In this document: positions 11,291 through 23,300 of the stretch, piece after piece
Layout: every line of letters begins with the position of its first letter
Position numbering within the stretch: position 1 is the stretch's first letter
The notes under the pieces: generated by a model
Databases searched by the model: none
What the model was told of the DNA's origin: nothing
Seen by the model: only the letters and a program-made list of their open reading frames with translations
Origin: Ciona savignyi
Taxonomy: Eukaryota; Chordata; Ascidiacea; Phlebobranchia; Cionidae
Direction of reading: 5' to 3'
Assembly: GCA_000149265.1 (NCBI GenBank)
Contig: CH003319.1
Span: 124,001-188,000, forward strand
DNA: 64,000 nucleotides
Position numbers and translations under genes: made by a program

Positions 11291-12496
11291 ATATTGCAAA
11301 TCCTGATTATTCTGTCCGTTAGTTTTTGATGTGGACCACGCAGATTATCTGGCGGTAATTAGTATACTTCACTTTTACCGCACAATTTTTGGTGGCCTTA
11401 GTATAACAATCTTATTTAGCGACTTTTTGATCAATCATTAGTTGCCGCACGTCTGGCTATACCAAAGCTAAATTATTTAGTTCGATAATCGATGTACATT
11501 GACTGTCGTTACCTTGTTTCCAAACCATAATTAAAATGGCTTTATTTGAAAATTTATATTAAGAAAAATAAAGTAAACTAGCGTAATTTCCAACAAATCA
11601 AAAACATTTCAAACCACATAGTATTAATTAGATAAACACATAGAGATATAAATTTAAATTAACGACGAATAATCATAATCGATATTCTTTGTATTTTATT
11701 TAAATAGAATGAGTAGTTCAAGACTACTTCAGCACTGCATTTAAAAAGGTTTTTTAGACTACTTCTGTATAGTTTTTTTTTATCAAATTAGAGAATATAT
11801 TCTATTTTTCTCGACTGTCTTCTGCCTAAAGTTCTTTTTTTTATTTATCGCCGACAAATATAGCCATAACCAACAAACGACTAACTACTAAGTATTTTAT
11901 AACATAGCCCTGATTGTATACTACGGATTATGTCAAAGCATTGTTGTCCTGTTTATCGGTATGAAATTTACTCCTTGTAATCTATACTATTATGCTGTTG
12001 AGGCACAGATTTTTGCACGGTAAATGAACCGCGAACGACCTAAGAATAGCCTTTGTTTCCGAATAATAACATTGGCTGACAAAATTGGGCTTTTGTAAAC
12101 GCTGTTCATTTTTATGTAATAACAAGTCGGACATTGCAAGTTTTGTTGCAATTGCACATGTCTTATTAGCAAATATTTACACCAAATTGCACACCATCAT
12201 AGTACGGCAGTAAATAGTGATTTGTAAAAAACAGTTTCAAAACAAGATTGAATGATGAGGTAATCTGATTAAACAAGTACCATATAGGTATATCGCCATA
12301 CTCAGAAATAGTATAGCTTGCTTTGGAAAATGTTGTAAGGAAGGTGTAGGTTAATGAACGCATATAGATAGGTGGAAACTAAAATGATTAAAGATATAAA
12401 TAACTTACATTTGAGATCATACCATAATTACATACTGCATATTACACTTTAAACTGATTAAGCAACACACAATTTAAATCTTGGGTATGCAAATTA
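11291..12496. other. AT-rich spacer between two minus-strand genes
   Basis: No exon or RNA gene seen. It separates the stop codon of the dehydrogenase (12497) from the SINE pair upstream of the charged-protein gene. Confidence 0.5.
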
Positions 12497-15400
12497 CTAC
12501 ATCTGAGGGTCCATTACAATTTTGCATGCATTTCCGCTAAATAATGCTTCAAACGCGTCGGCGTATTTAGACATTGGAATTTCGTGGGAAACCACCAGTC
12601 GGGGATTAACCTGCAAGACGAGCGTGGTTACGGAAACAAGGTTTAATTGTATGAATCATTTTACCTTCTTTTCGGCGATCAGTTTCTCACACTCAACCCA
12701 TGTATGGAATATTCTTCTCCCATGCACAGTGGTCAGGGTGATTGATTTAAAGAGAATGTCTTGCATGGGGTTGTCAACGTGAAACGGCTGCTTTGGTATC
12801 CCAAGCAATGAGATACGACCGCCCTGATTAATCATTATAATTTATCATTTGTATGATGACAGCAGGAGTCAAGTAAAATCGCTGTAAACCACAGGCATAA
12901 AGTAAGTGGTGCCTGTGATAAAAGTCTTGAGAAAGTTTTCAAAACAATTAGCGTGGTAGCATGGGTAAAAAGCCATATACTTTATAGAATAAATGTGAAA
13001 CATTATGCAATTCTCTGCAGCAAAAAAAAGTTTATGCACACAATCCCACAGCCGAGGTTTGAATCTCTTGCTTGAATCTACTGAGCTGAAGCAATGTCCG
13101 TTACTTGTCCAGTTTAAACACACATGCGTACCACATCGTAGATTTTAATTAGCAACCATAAGCCTCCAACCCAATGAACAACTGGCAGAGCATCCATCAT
13201 CCGAAAGGTGGCGGTTTCGAAATCGGTTAATAGCTAGACACCTGGCTTCTCTTAACTCATCAGATTAATAGATAAAAAAAGAACCTGTAGCAATATCATA
13301 TTCAACAAACTGCAATAGTTTCAATACCCTACCTTTGGACATGAGATAACGAAACGTTTGACTCTGCTATAAAACCTTCAAGTGTTGTTTATGTCTATCC
13401 TTAGCCTACTGATGATAGAATAGGATATTTATGTTTATCCCTGTGAATGGGAAAACCAAGAGGGTTAACACTTGGGCAATTATCAGATTGCCTCGGGCCC
13501 ACCGCCAGGTTACCAGAGATATTGCAGTGTGTTGTGCATGATTCACATGTTCCTTTAATTCGGTAGAACCCATTAATCCGCTGGGTTCAGGCAATGTCCG
13601 TTAAGTGCCTTACCCAAAGACACAACCGACTAGCTAGCGACCAGTTTTGAACATATAACCCTTCGACTGAAATGCAACAAATGAAGTTCTCACCTTTCTA
13701 AGATATTTGAAGCAATTGTTGAGCATTGCAACCGACCCACTCGCCTCACAGATCCTCCCGATCCCCACTCCCCCAGTGATCCTCATCACTTCATCCTTCA
13801 CCGCATCCGATCCTCTCGTCCCGGAGTTCACAACATAGTCCGCTCCCATCTTCCGAGACATATCAAGTCGTGAGTCGAGGATGTCAACTGCGATCACCTC
13901 GGTTGCGCCTGATGTGGAAGATGATACTCGCGTTTATGAGTTTATGATCCGGTGCTGGTCCTCATCTTTATTAATCTATGTATAGTTGTTTCCTTGTGCA
14001 AGGTACTTAATAAACACCTTACTATTTGTTTACATCTAGTAGATTAAGTGGGTAGCTTGAAACAAATATACAGCATCTTGAAATATTGCAAAAACAGCTC
14101 TTTAACAATCTGACTGGGCACAAAGTAATCTGTAACTGCCGATTATTGTTGTTCGACAAATAGTTGTTGGATGAAAATGAGTATTGTATACAAATAATAC
14201 AATTAGCCAAAAACTGAACGCTTAGTGTCACTTACTCATGCCTATACACAGTTTGATGGTCATGGCTGAGATCAAACCTGAATACCTGATTAGTATGACC
14301 ACTATGACTATCTACTATACTTTTTTACAAGCGACAACAATATATACTTTCGGACTAATATAATTATGTGTACAGTTGGAGCATGATACATTGAAAAAAA
14401 AGTAGTCAAAGTTGATATATCTGTTCCTTTCAAAGAATTTATGACAAAAGAATACTAATGATGAAAAAGATAAATTTAGAGGCTTGATAAAACGACAGCT
14501 ATATGAACAACCACATGCGTTAAATAACAGCTATATGAACACAACAAAACGCACCCATTGCTTTGGCACATGTGATCGCAAGGAGCCCTACCGGACCACA
14601 TCCAATAACCACCACCCTCTCCCCATCCACTTGGAGTTGTTCGATCGAGTTGTGAGCCACACCCATTGGCTCCAATAACACGGCGTCCAAGTCTGATATA
14701 TCAAGTCTTAGCTTGTAGCAGTACCTGGTGATAGAATTTGAATCAGGACATTAACTTGGTTAATATTTAAACACTTTCGCGATTTGATCTTTAGCAGGTT
14801 TTTTATCTGTCTAACTCCAGGTAGACTTAAACAAATCCATCAAAAATGGTGGATGTGCTCACATTTGATTGTACCAACAAGAATGTACCAGCACATAAGT
14901 AAACAAACATTATATGAACGCATGGAATTAAACCCACATGATATTGAACGTACTGGATTAAACCTGCACGGGAACCCACACAGGATTTAACCCATAAAAT
15001 CGTACCCAAACATTAATAAACCCAATAATTATTGAACCTGTAAGAAATTAAAACCTATGTGTTTGTTTTAGATTGCAATCTCAATTGCTATGGAATTTAA
15101 TTATAACCAATATACAATACTGCAACAGCAAATAAATACATTAAACCGTTACTTTTCAGGAACAATAGAGTATTGCGAACAGCCGCCATGCTCTGTTCCC
15201 TTCCCATGGCCGTATTGGTTCATAATGTTACAGATATCACCACGACCTTCCTGCGTACACAAAATATATTATTTTACCATCTTAACATAAGGGTGCTAGT
15301 GCTAGCGTGCTACCCACAATTTATTATACTATGTCCAGGATAACATCTACGAAAAGGTATAAAAATCATAGCCTTCTAATTTATGTTTTTAGTATTACAG

Positions 15401-16558
15401 TGTAAAATTAGTCCTGACATATTGGTTCTATGGTTTAATTATTTATTTGTATCCTTGTAAGAAATCGAAGAAAATGGACAAGGAACCACATGCCACCTTG
15501 CATTGGAAACATTCTCCACAATAAAAATGATTCTCGACTGCAATCCTGTCTCCTACTTTCAAATCCTTTACATTTGCTCCTGTCTTTACAACGATGCCAC
15601 TTGCTTCGTGTCCTAAATTTAAAAAAAATTACATAGGAGAAATATCAAAAATTTACATCTAATATTGCCTAAAAATAATTTGGTGATACTTTAAGCTATA
15701 TTTAAATGTTTCAGTAGTATTATTTTAAAAGGTACATAGTCATATAATTTTAAAATTACACGAATAATCACTTTGAAATTCTTGGATAAAAAGTCTCACA
15801 ATGCAGACCTGGTGTGAATGGTAATGCAGCAATTTTCTTGGCGACATCATTCCATTTGTACAGGTTGATGTCTGATCCACATATAGCTGCCTGAGGTAGA
15901 AATCTTAATTTGCTACCAATATATTTAAATTTGTGAGTGGTAGTAAGGTCAAAAGCGCAACATGACATAAGGGTGTGTGTTTGGAATGAGCCAGCTTTTA
16001 GTTCTTATGCCTGCCACTGCCAAGATGTTGTGGTAGCACATGCACTTTTTATAAAAAAAATAGCCTGTTTTATCATTTTGCAACAAAAAATGTTAGATTA
16101 CAGGTCATTGCGAATATTTTTTGTAATTCACGCAAAATAGCTGAAAATGGCCATACTTTTAATGACAGTTAATCTTAATGTAAAGTTAACTTTTTAAATG
16201 AGAGAGAAACAGGTATCATTTCTAGTTGCTGGATTACTCTGATGGCGCGTAGGAAAAAATGATCCAATTTAGATGTAATATGAAGGAAAATTTTCTGATA
16301 CAAACACACTTGAAACTTAAATGGCCATAATTTAAAATCAATAAGATTAAAATCCATTTATTGATGCCTACAGCACACAAATGGTTAATTATATTCAATT
16401 TATGATATCAAAATATTATATTAAATTATGCCAACCTTTGTGACTTTTATTAAAACTTCGTCGTCAACTGGATCAGGAACAGGTATCTGGATGCATTCAT
16501 AGCCTTCCTCCTCATTTCGTTTAATCAGTGTTGTCATTTTGTTTAAAATATTTTCCAT
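12497..16558 (-). CDS. Zinc-dependent medium-chain dehydrogenase, L-threonine 3-dehydrogenase-like
   Basis: Exons in transcript order: 16558-16436, 15890-15809, 15612-15497, 15250-15153, 14724-14555, 13908-13694, 12823-12665, 12610-12497. Phases match at every junction and give 358 residues, the normal length for this family. The GroES-like catalytic domain has ICGSD (catalytic-zinc Cys), PGHEASG (His-Glu) and the structural-zinc set C-x2-C-x2-C-x7-C in [27 protein letters not shown] precedes the Rossmann fold, with [13 protein letters not shown] and then [10 protein letters not shown], whose Asp suggests NAD preference. The spacing around YKWNDVA and the motif [13 protein letters not shown] followed by HGRRIFHTW fit threonine/sorbitol dehydrogenases, which oxidise a secondary alcohol with NAD+. 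The exact substrate cannot be told. No targeting signal is obvious; a second Met (MTTLIK) lies seven residues downstream. A SINE begins 39 bp upstream of the start codon. Confidence 0.93.
13165..13350 (+). repeat. Degenerate SINE in dehydrogenase intron
   Basis: Remnants ATCCGAAAGGTGGCGGTTTCG, TTCAACAAACTGCAATAG. It lies in the 0.9-kb intron between exons 6 and 7. Confidence 0.55.
13417..13680 (-). repeat. SINE truncated beside a splice donor
   Basis: Tail AGAATAGGATATTTATG on the left; the head stops at CTTCGACTGAAATGC, 14 bp from the exon 6 edge at 13694. The A box half is absent. It is in the same orientation as the host gene. Confidence 0.85.
13985..14135 (+). repeat. Degenerate SINE
   Basis: Remnants TTGTTTCCTTGTGCAAGGTAC and GGGCACAAAGTAATCTG. 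It lies in the dehydrogenase intron between exons 5 and 6. Confidence 0.45.
14910..15003. repeat. Diverged short tandem repeat, about 30-bp unit
   Basis: Three imperfect copies of a unit like GAACGYATGGATTAAACCC with CACATG after it (14917, 14947, 14976 onward). Non-coding, in dehydrogenase intron 4. Confidence 0.4.
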
Positions 16559-16596
16559 TGTGTCCTTTTTTAGTTTTCGAAATAACTGCGGAAAAG

Positions 16597-16730
16597 TCCG
16601 GCCCATTGGTCTAACGGTTGGTGCGTCGCCTTTCAATCGAAAGGTTGCAGGTGCGAAACTGGTCGTTAGCTAGTAGGTTGTGTCCTTGGGCAAGGCACTT
16701 CACGGACATTGCCTGAACCCAGCGGATTAG
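16597..16730 (+). repeat. SINE 5' half upstream of the dehydrogenase start
   Basis: Head GTCCGGCCCATTGGTCTAAC to GAACCCAGCGGATTAG, then it joins directly an inverted SINE tail at about 16730. It begins 39 bp upstream of the dehydrogenase start codon. Confidence 0.88.
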
Positions 16731-16882
16731 GGTAGGATAGGATATTTATGTTTATCCCCGTGAATGGGAAAACCTAGGGGGTTATCACACGGGCAATCGT
16801 CAGATCACCTCGCGCCCATCGGCGGGTTACCGGACCTATTGCAGTGCGTTGTATATGATAGACACGTTCCTTACAATTTGGT
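16731..16882 (-). repeat. SINE 3' half, inverted, left of the gap
   Basis: From GGTAGGATAGGATATTTATG to CCTTACAATTTGGT, where the N run begins. The missing head would lie in the gap. Confidence 0.88.
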
Positions 16883-16982
16883 NNNNNNNNNNNNNNNNNN
16901 NNNNNNNNNNNNNNNNNNNNNNNNNNNNNNNNNNNNNNNNNNNNNNNNNNNNNNNNNNNNNNNNNNNNNNNNNNNNNNNNNN
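16883..16982. other. Assembly gap of 100 N
   Basis: Exactly 100 N, a size commonly used for gaps of unknown length. The sequence breaks at the same SINE position on both sides (TTTGGT / CTACCAAATTG), in opposite orientation. Confidence 0.99.
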
Positions 16983-17133
16983 CTACCAAATTGAAGGAAC
17001 GTGTCTATCATATACAACACACTGCAATAGCTCCGGTAACCCGACGATGGGGGCGAGGTGATCTGACGATTGCCCCTGTGTTAACCCCCTTTGTTTTCCC
17101 ATTCACGGGGATAAAGATGAATATCCTATCCTA
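16983..17133 (+). repeat. SINE 3' half right of the gap
   Basis: From CTACCAAATTGAAGGAACG to ATGAATATCCTATCCTAAAG. Its end is interrupted or bordered by the inverted-repeat transposon starting at 17140. Confidence 0.88.
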
Positions 17134-17139
17134 AAGTAA

Positions 17140-18028
17140 GGTAAGCACTTAATGTACATCAAACTGAGGCTACAGCTGATCGACATTTGTGACGTCATAC
17201 AGTAGCTTATGGGAACTCCTGATGTATTATGGGTAATTTTTTTAAATCTTTTTTTCTTTTTTTAGGCCGATTCTCTTCTTTTCAAACTGTATATCGGCAA
17301 AGATGATTTTAAAACCGCATCTCCTTGATCAATATCCAGAAAATTCACAAATTAAAGGGTGCCTCTAAATACTACGGGATCGCTTGGAGCGCTTGATTCA
17401 CTTAGATTGCTATGGAAAGTAATTCTCACCCTGTCCCTAACACTAATCTCAACCCCAGAACTAACTTTAACCCCAACCCTAACATTAATATCATGGCTTT
17501 TGTAATTACGCAGTATAGTAAGCGATCCATGCAATCCAAGCGATCCTGTAGTATTTAGAGGTAGGCTACCGCAAATTTAATACCGGTATTATATCAATAC
17601 CAATGCACAATAACCCCATGGTTGACTGATTGGGTTAGGATTGGTGTTCAGGTAGAGATTAGCGTTAGGGTTGGGGTTCAGGCTTAGAGTTAGTTTTCAC
17701 GCAAATAGTGTGTGCAGTTTCATAGAATAAATAGTGTGTGCAGTGCATAGACTAATCACACCACTGAATACCCAGCATTTGGTTTAGCACCCATCACATT
17801 TCGAAATGTTTTAACATCTTCATACAGAAGCGCGCTAGATATATACCGGTAGATATAATCCACAATACACCATGTGTTTCCACAAGTTACTTGTCGTTTC
17901 GCATGAACAACTCTCTCCTAGGAAAAATTTACCCATAATACATCAGGAGGAGTTCCCATAAGCTACTGTATGACGTCACAAATGTCGATCAGCTGTAGCC
18001 TCAGTTTGATGTACATTAAGTGCTTACC
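17140..18028. mobile_element. 889-bp inverted-repeat DNA transposon, Mutator-like MITE
   Basis: Terminal inverted repeats of about 100 bp start GGTAAGCACTTAATGTAC on the left and end with its complement at 18028; the two arms are nearly identical, with a 3-bp difference (ACTCCT against ACTCCTCCT). A 9-bp direct repeat, CTAAAGTAA, flanks both sides (17131-17139 and 18029-18037). Long terminal inverted repeats with a 9-bp duplication fit Mutator-like elements. There is no transposase frame, so it is non-autonomous. The near-identity of the arms suggests recent activity. Confidence 0.88.
17363..17562. mobile_element. Nested 200-bp foldback element
   Basis: CCTCTAAATACTACGGGATC with CGCTTGGA after it at the left recurs inverted at the right (TCCAAGCGATCC then TGTAGTATTTAGAGG) inside the larger element. 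The interior is C/A-rich with several ACCCTAAC-like words. No convincing target-site duplication was found. Confidence 0.6.
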
Positions 18029-18037
18029 CTAAAGTAA

Positions 18038-19012
18038 ACAGTAAAATGGGACTTTCCCTCTATAGTTACATTGTGCCAACTTTTTTTTATAGTTTTTCTA
18101 TGGTTGAGGATTTAATAACTATAGAAATCTTTAAAAAGTGAATACTTATGGCTTAATTTTAGAACTATCTTTTAACAACGTAAAATTGAAATAAAGTTTA
18201 GTTGTAACAAATATCACAGATTTGTTGACAAGCACTAAATAAATATTTCGTTGATTTATGTTGGAATTATTGCTGGCTTTGGGCAATTTCGTCATGCGAG
18301 AGATCTATATACTCCATGGTGAAACTGATATACAAGGACTTGGAGAAAAATTTCTTAAGGCTTAGACAATAGGAAGAATGGTAAATCATTTACTTCGCCT
18401 TACGTCAACTTTTCCGAATTTTGGCGAACAAATAGTTTGCGCCCGACGCGCCGTAAAATAAATCAAAGGGAAAGGCGACCAGGGTGAAGTGGCATGCTCA
18501 GTTACAGTGTAAGTTGTGTTGCTTTTAAGCGGTTTTCTGATTGGTAAATTAAATTGAGTAAACCTACGCTTGGCGGAGCTCTAAGTAGCCCGTGTTTCTA
18601 ATAATGATTGTTGCAGTTGGTGCACTTAACCGCAAAAGGAGTAAACGATTAACCTAAAGCTTAGCATGAGAGATGATAAAGGTTTTTGTAGCTGTGTGGA
18701 ATGTATATTGTACGTCAACTTGGGAGTGCAGGCTATGCTATAAGTTTCTATAACCAACAATTGACACGGTTAGATTGGAAACAGCGCGTCAGTAAAAAAA
18801 GCAAATAAAATGTAGAAACTGCTATAAAATGATTTTATTATATTTCTTTATAAAGTCCCATGTTCCACTATACGATATTCTTTCTCTGAGTTATAATATA
18901 TGCACGATGAAATACTTTTCAGCAGAGCAACGTACTTTTTGCGTGTTTATTTATGAATAATATATGAACTTCAATTGAATATTCCGAACCTACTCTGAAG
19001 TTCCACTCCAAA
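18038..19012. other. Upstream region of Skt
   Basis: AT-rich, no coding frame. It lies between the transposon and the first Skt coding exon, so it is the likely place for its promoter or 5' UTR, though no core promoter motif stands out. Confidence 0.4.
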
Positions 19013-20391
19013 ATGGATGTAGCAGAGAATGAAGATGCAGAATATTCGGAAGATAAAAACAGCTATGCGATGCTTCGACCACTGCAGAAAGTTATCGCCC
19101 ATTTCGAAAAAAAGTTGGCGGCTAATAAATCGAACACTTCATCGACTGAACGAGAAATTCCAAATTTGAAACCGAGAGGTATGGGTAATCTACGGTTGGT
19201 GATCGTGTGTGAAAGTAAATAAAGTCATATCGTCAGTTGAACATGCTGTTAAACGCATACGTATACACTGTTACCTATTATGTCAAAATTAAGTCTGTTT
19301 TATATTGTGATGGTTGGATATCAAGTGCCAGTTGTGATACTAGTATATACCCTAGCTATTGTCGGTATATTTTACAACAGAATGCACGTTTGGCAAGCGA
19401 TCGTACATTTGTACCATTTTGTTTGCCTAGCTAAACGATAAGGACATACAGGCACGCTTTAAATCAAACACAGTCCTAATAATATACCGATGCTTTTATT
19501 GCTACATTCCAAAAGACACAGTTTCCTATCCAATCTATTAAATTAACATTAAATTTTTCAGCTGACCGACTTCGCCAGCAAAGACGGTCGTCGAGCCAGA
19601 GAAAATTGATTAAAACGTTCGGTGACAAATTATCTACCAGCGCGCCAGGAAACATAACCTATCCAAACAAGTAATTAAATCAAGTTTACAGAGATTTTAT
19701 ATAAATAAAAAGCGAAAGCGATGGTTCCGCGTAAAATCTAATTACTTTCCGCCTTGCCTGTTTATCTAGGTTTAGGTCATGTTTTTACTGATCATGATAA
19801 GTATAAATTTATATCAAATTCTTATGTGTATCCCAGGGGGTAACGCGTGTAGTGCCATACTCTCCGCTACCGACGAAATACAATCTATCACAGTCAGGCT
19901 TCCGGAGCTTTGGCGTAGAATGTTGTATATATACGATAAATAAGACATTGCTTTGGAATTTGCCTTCATCTTTTCTATAATTTAGTAATCCACTAGTTTA
20001 CAGCAATCTCTGCCAAGTGCTTTGCTCGTTAGTATATCCGACTAGACTTGCCCAAGGATATATCGACAGATTTACTTTCCGCACGTCAACTTGCTCAAAG
20101 ATTATATATAATAGAGAAAAAACTGATTTAAAACCATAAAATCAATGTGTAGTTAACGAATCAATATCAGCGATTGTGGGCCGACTACAGCGATTCCTGT
20201 ATTTCTTGCAAAACTAACAATACATTTAAATTTAATGACTCCTAATTTACCGGAGTATTACCCTGTCGCATTTAGATCAGATTCTTCGCATACACGAAAT
20301 CGTTCGGGTTCAGATTGCGCGAGCGAAGCTGATAGCGCTGTTACTACATCTTCCCGCCCGTCTGTGTTATCATGGACACAGGAACCAAGCG
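19013..20391 (+). CDS. Skt: Skt exons 1-3: N-terminal region
   Basis: Exons 19013-19178, 19562-19670 and 20276-20391 encode residues 1-130. The start MDVAENEDAEYSED is the first in-frame Met of an exon opened by AT-rich leader sequence. An AG at 18943-18944, after a T-rich run (acttttcag), could be a splice or trans-splice acceptor. The segment is rich in Ser/Arg/Gln and has no recognisable fold. The first donor (GAG/GTATGG) and the third acceptor (ATTTAG) are ordinary. This is the least conserved part of the model, so an exon could be missing or alternative. Confidence 0.75.
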
Positions 20392-23300
20392 GTAAGATCA
20401 GAAAATTTTGAAAATTTTCAAATACATTTTTACATGGTTGTTGATTTTGTTTTTCTGTTCTTTATTACAACATAGTGGATTTGACTGTTGGTTTTACGAC
20501 AATGAAAACACTACAAGGTTGAATGTTTCTATTTTTAACTTGTGAAAACTCATTTTGCTTACACCAAGTAAAATTGTAGGTTATAACGGAAATGTGACGA
20601 TTGTTCCTATAATTAATCATACCGTACATGGTTACTTGGTAGCATATTTAAATTTTATATGCTTAAAACAGCTACTTCTAACTCTAAGATCAATTCACCG
20701 GGTTAGCTTCGACATGTTTTGATTTATTCACATTCCGGTTCCGACTATACAGTCACGTGCTTCGTCTCGCTTGAGCGGCCATGCGTTTACACGACGATTT
20801 AAAGGGCGCAGTGTGAAGACGCGAATCTGGTTCACAACCACGATTGAGCTCAGTTTTAGTGAATGTGCACTTTCGGTTGTGTTACTTTCATTTGCTAGCC
20901 AAGTTTGGTAATTCGAGTAATAAGTATAGACGTTCGGCATTTATTGGGTTTGTTAAGCGTGATCGAATTTCAAAGAATATTTAAAACAAGATACAGATGT
21001 TATTATTCAGATTGCAATGTTCAGAAAACTTTTCAGGGATAAGACAAATGCCGTTTTTCAGTTTCGTGTTTGACTCTTTTTCCTAATTTTGTTTTAAAGA
21101 GTTCATACCGAATACAAAACAATAACAAAATAAAACTATAACGAAACAATTAATAGTATTTAGCACAGATCATTCCAAGAACACCTTATCAGTTTGCTCG
21201 TAATATTTGTGTGAATAAATAAGTAACAACACTCTTCACCTTCAAAATGTTTCGAGTTTACTTGACAGAGAACATTAAACTTTAGCAAGTTTTGATGGGA
21301 AGTTTCATTTAACCGAGTTAATCATTTCTTTCCGTTGATGTATGCTAAACTTGTGTATTGTGAAGCATAGCGTAGTGATGTCAGGAGTTAGTAACGCGAG
21401 ATAAGAATCGTGGAAGTCTAGGAGAGTGCGATTAAAGTAACTAGCCCCGGGCTTTGCTGTGCTTTTGAATCAAAATAGCGAAGTGAGTCCCGGGCATTGT
21501 CAAAAGACTTAACTAGCGGGTTTAAAACGCTCTATTTAGTTGCCGAAATTTAAAATTGATTCTTTTGTCTCGTTTTAAAGTGCTGATTTTAGGCCTAGCC
21601 CGAGGAAAGTGAAAAATCCTTAAAAGCGTACGGAAATCACATTCAAGTGGCCGCGGAAATAGACAATTTGGAAACCTTGCCCGCTGTGGGCCTGCCGTTG
21701 AGACTGTTAGTATGGGTGAGTAATTTATCGGCGTTATGTATGTGTTTAGTTCAATGTGTGCTAACGTTTACGCTCGGTTGAATGCGGACGACAAGTCATG
21801 CCTTAGTGAACTCGCTTTGAACGGAGAAAGTTAGTTTATTCTTGGTTGGCCTATGAGTCGAATAAGCATATAAACAGATTAGGAATATGATATGAATTAG
21901 TTACATAGTGGGTTCGGATTGTCTTTAATATGAAAGGATGTCTGGTTCCATTTTCTTTCTATTTCTAAGTCCATTCACATTCTTTTCGCATCAGTGTAGA
22001 AGCTCAGGGGACTACCAGGGTGGCATTTCATTTGAAGGTTTCGCATGACACAGCGGAATTTGCGGAAGGTGCACTTTCAAAAAACAGCTACTCGTCCGGA
22101 ATGCACAGTGTCGATATTTAGGAGAAAATTCCCTGTTTACGTGATTTATCGGATGGTAGACCCAGGGGATTTCGCATTACGTATTGCGGATGATTTAAAA
22201 AAATTCGGTGAAAATGAAAAATGACAGTATAACACAACGTGGTATCTAGTGTACAAAACCATCACAAAATTGGTCACTCGTTTGGTTATTATCAGGTTGG
22301 CTTTTTATTATAAGCACGGATTTTATCGAGTCTTGATTCTCGTTAGTTCTGAGTGATTAAAATGCGAGTTAATGAGGCCATAATTACTTAATTTACCGCC
22401 CAATATGGAAGCCTCGTGTCGAAGTTTGTTGCTTTGTTCATTTTAACGTTCCTCTTTACTCACAATTCGTTTCAAAGGTGGCAATTTGCAGGATTATCCT
22501 TCTTTTATAAACCAGTGAATCCGGCGCTGGACTCGCGTAACAGGCCGACCGTTTAAACGTTTAAAGGATATTCAGTGCACTTAATATCAGGCGAGTGTCG
22601 GCAGAGAGGTAAAAGTGATCAGCTTGTAGTACGAGTACCACTTCTCTCTAGTTTTTTTGATGACTGTTTGCGGTCGGTAAAAAGATCTAGATAAAACACG
22701 CGACAACTTACGGGATGGCTATGGCTTGTTGAAACACCAAAGACCTTAAAGTAAGTGGATATGGTTAGTTAAGCTCATAGTTCGGACTTGAAACTGCAAT
22801 ACTGTCAGTAACCGTTAATGCAAGACAGCCTTCACGCCTCTTGCTGTGAGGATTAGATAAATATACAGATATGCACGTGATTCAGTAAAACCATATCAGC
22901 TAGCTGGTTCAGTTAGGGTTAACAGCGAAGTCAAGACTTTAGCAAGAAAAACTACTATAAAGCGATATTAAGGAAAATAACTGTATTAAAAAGATAATTA
23001 GATACTAACAAAACTTGTAAAAAAGAAAAGAAATACCCGAGTTAAGACAATTTAATCATGGTACTGTAACTAATAAAGTACTATAATTATATTTTGGACA
23101 TATTAGTCTTTAAAACCAAATGTGTTTTGTGCTCTTGTTATTTTTGACATAGTATTCTATTGGATGTAGTTGGTACAAGGATATAGTACGCCCAATCCCA
23201 CTTCTTCAAACAAAGTATGAAAAATAGATGGCGAAACGGATACGATGAATCTGTATTTCGTTAGGCTCAATATCGCAACATTTCTTTTGCGGTATTTAAA

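Noticed and set aside
16559..16636. N-terminal extension of the dehydrogenase frame upstream of MENILNK
   Set aside because: The extension runs into the SINE head (reading MKGDAPTVRPMGRTFPQ). The family starts near the [13 protein letters not shown] position, so the extra residues are repeat-derived.
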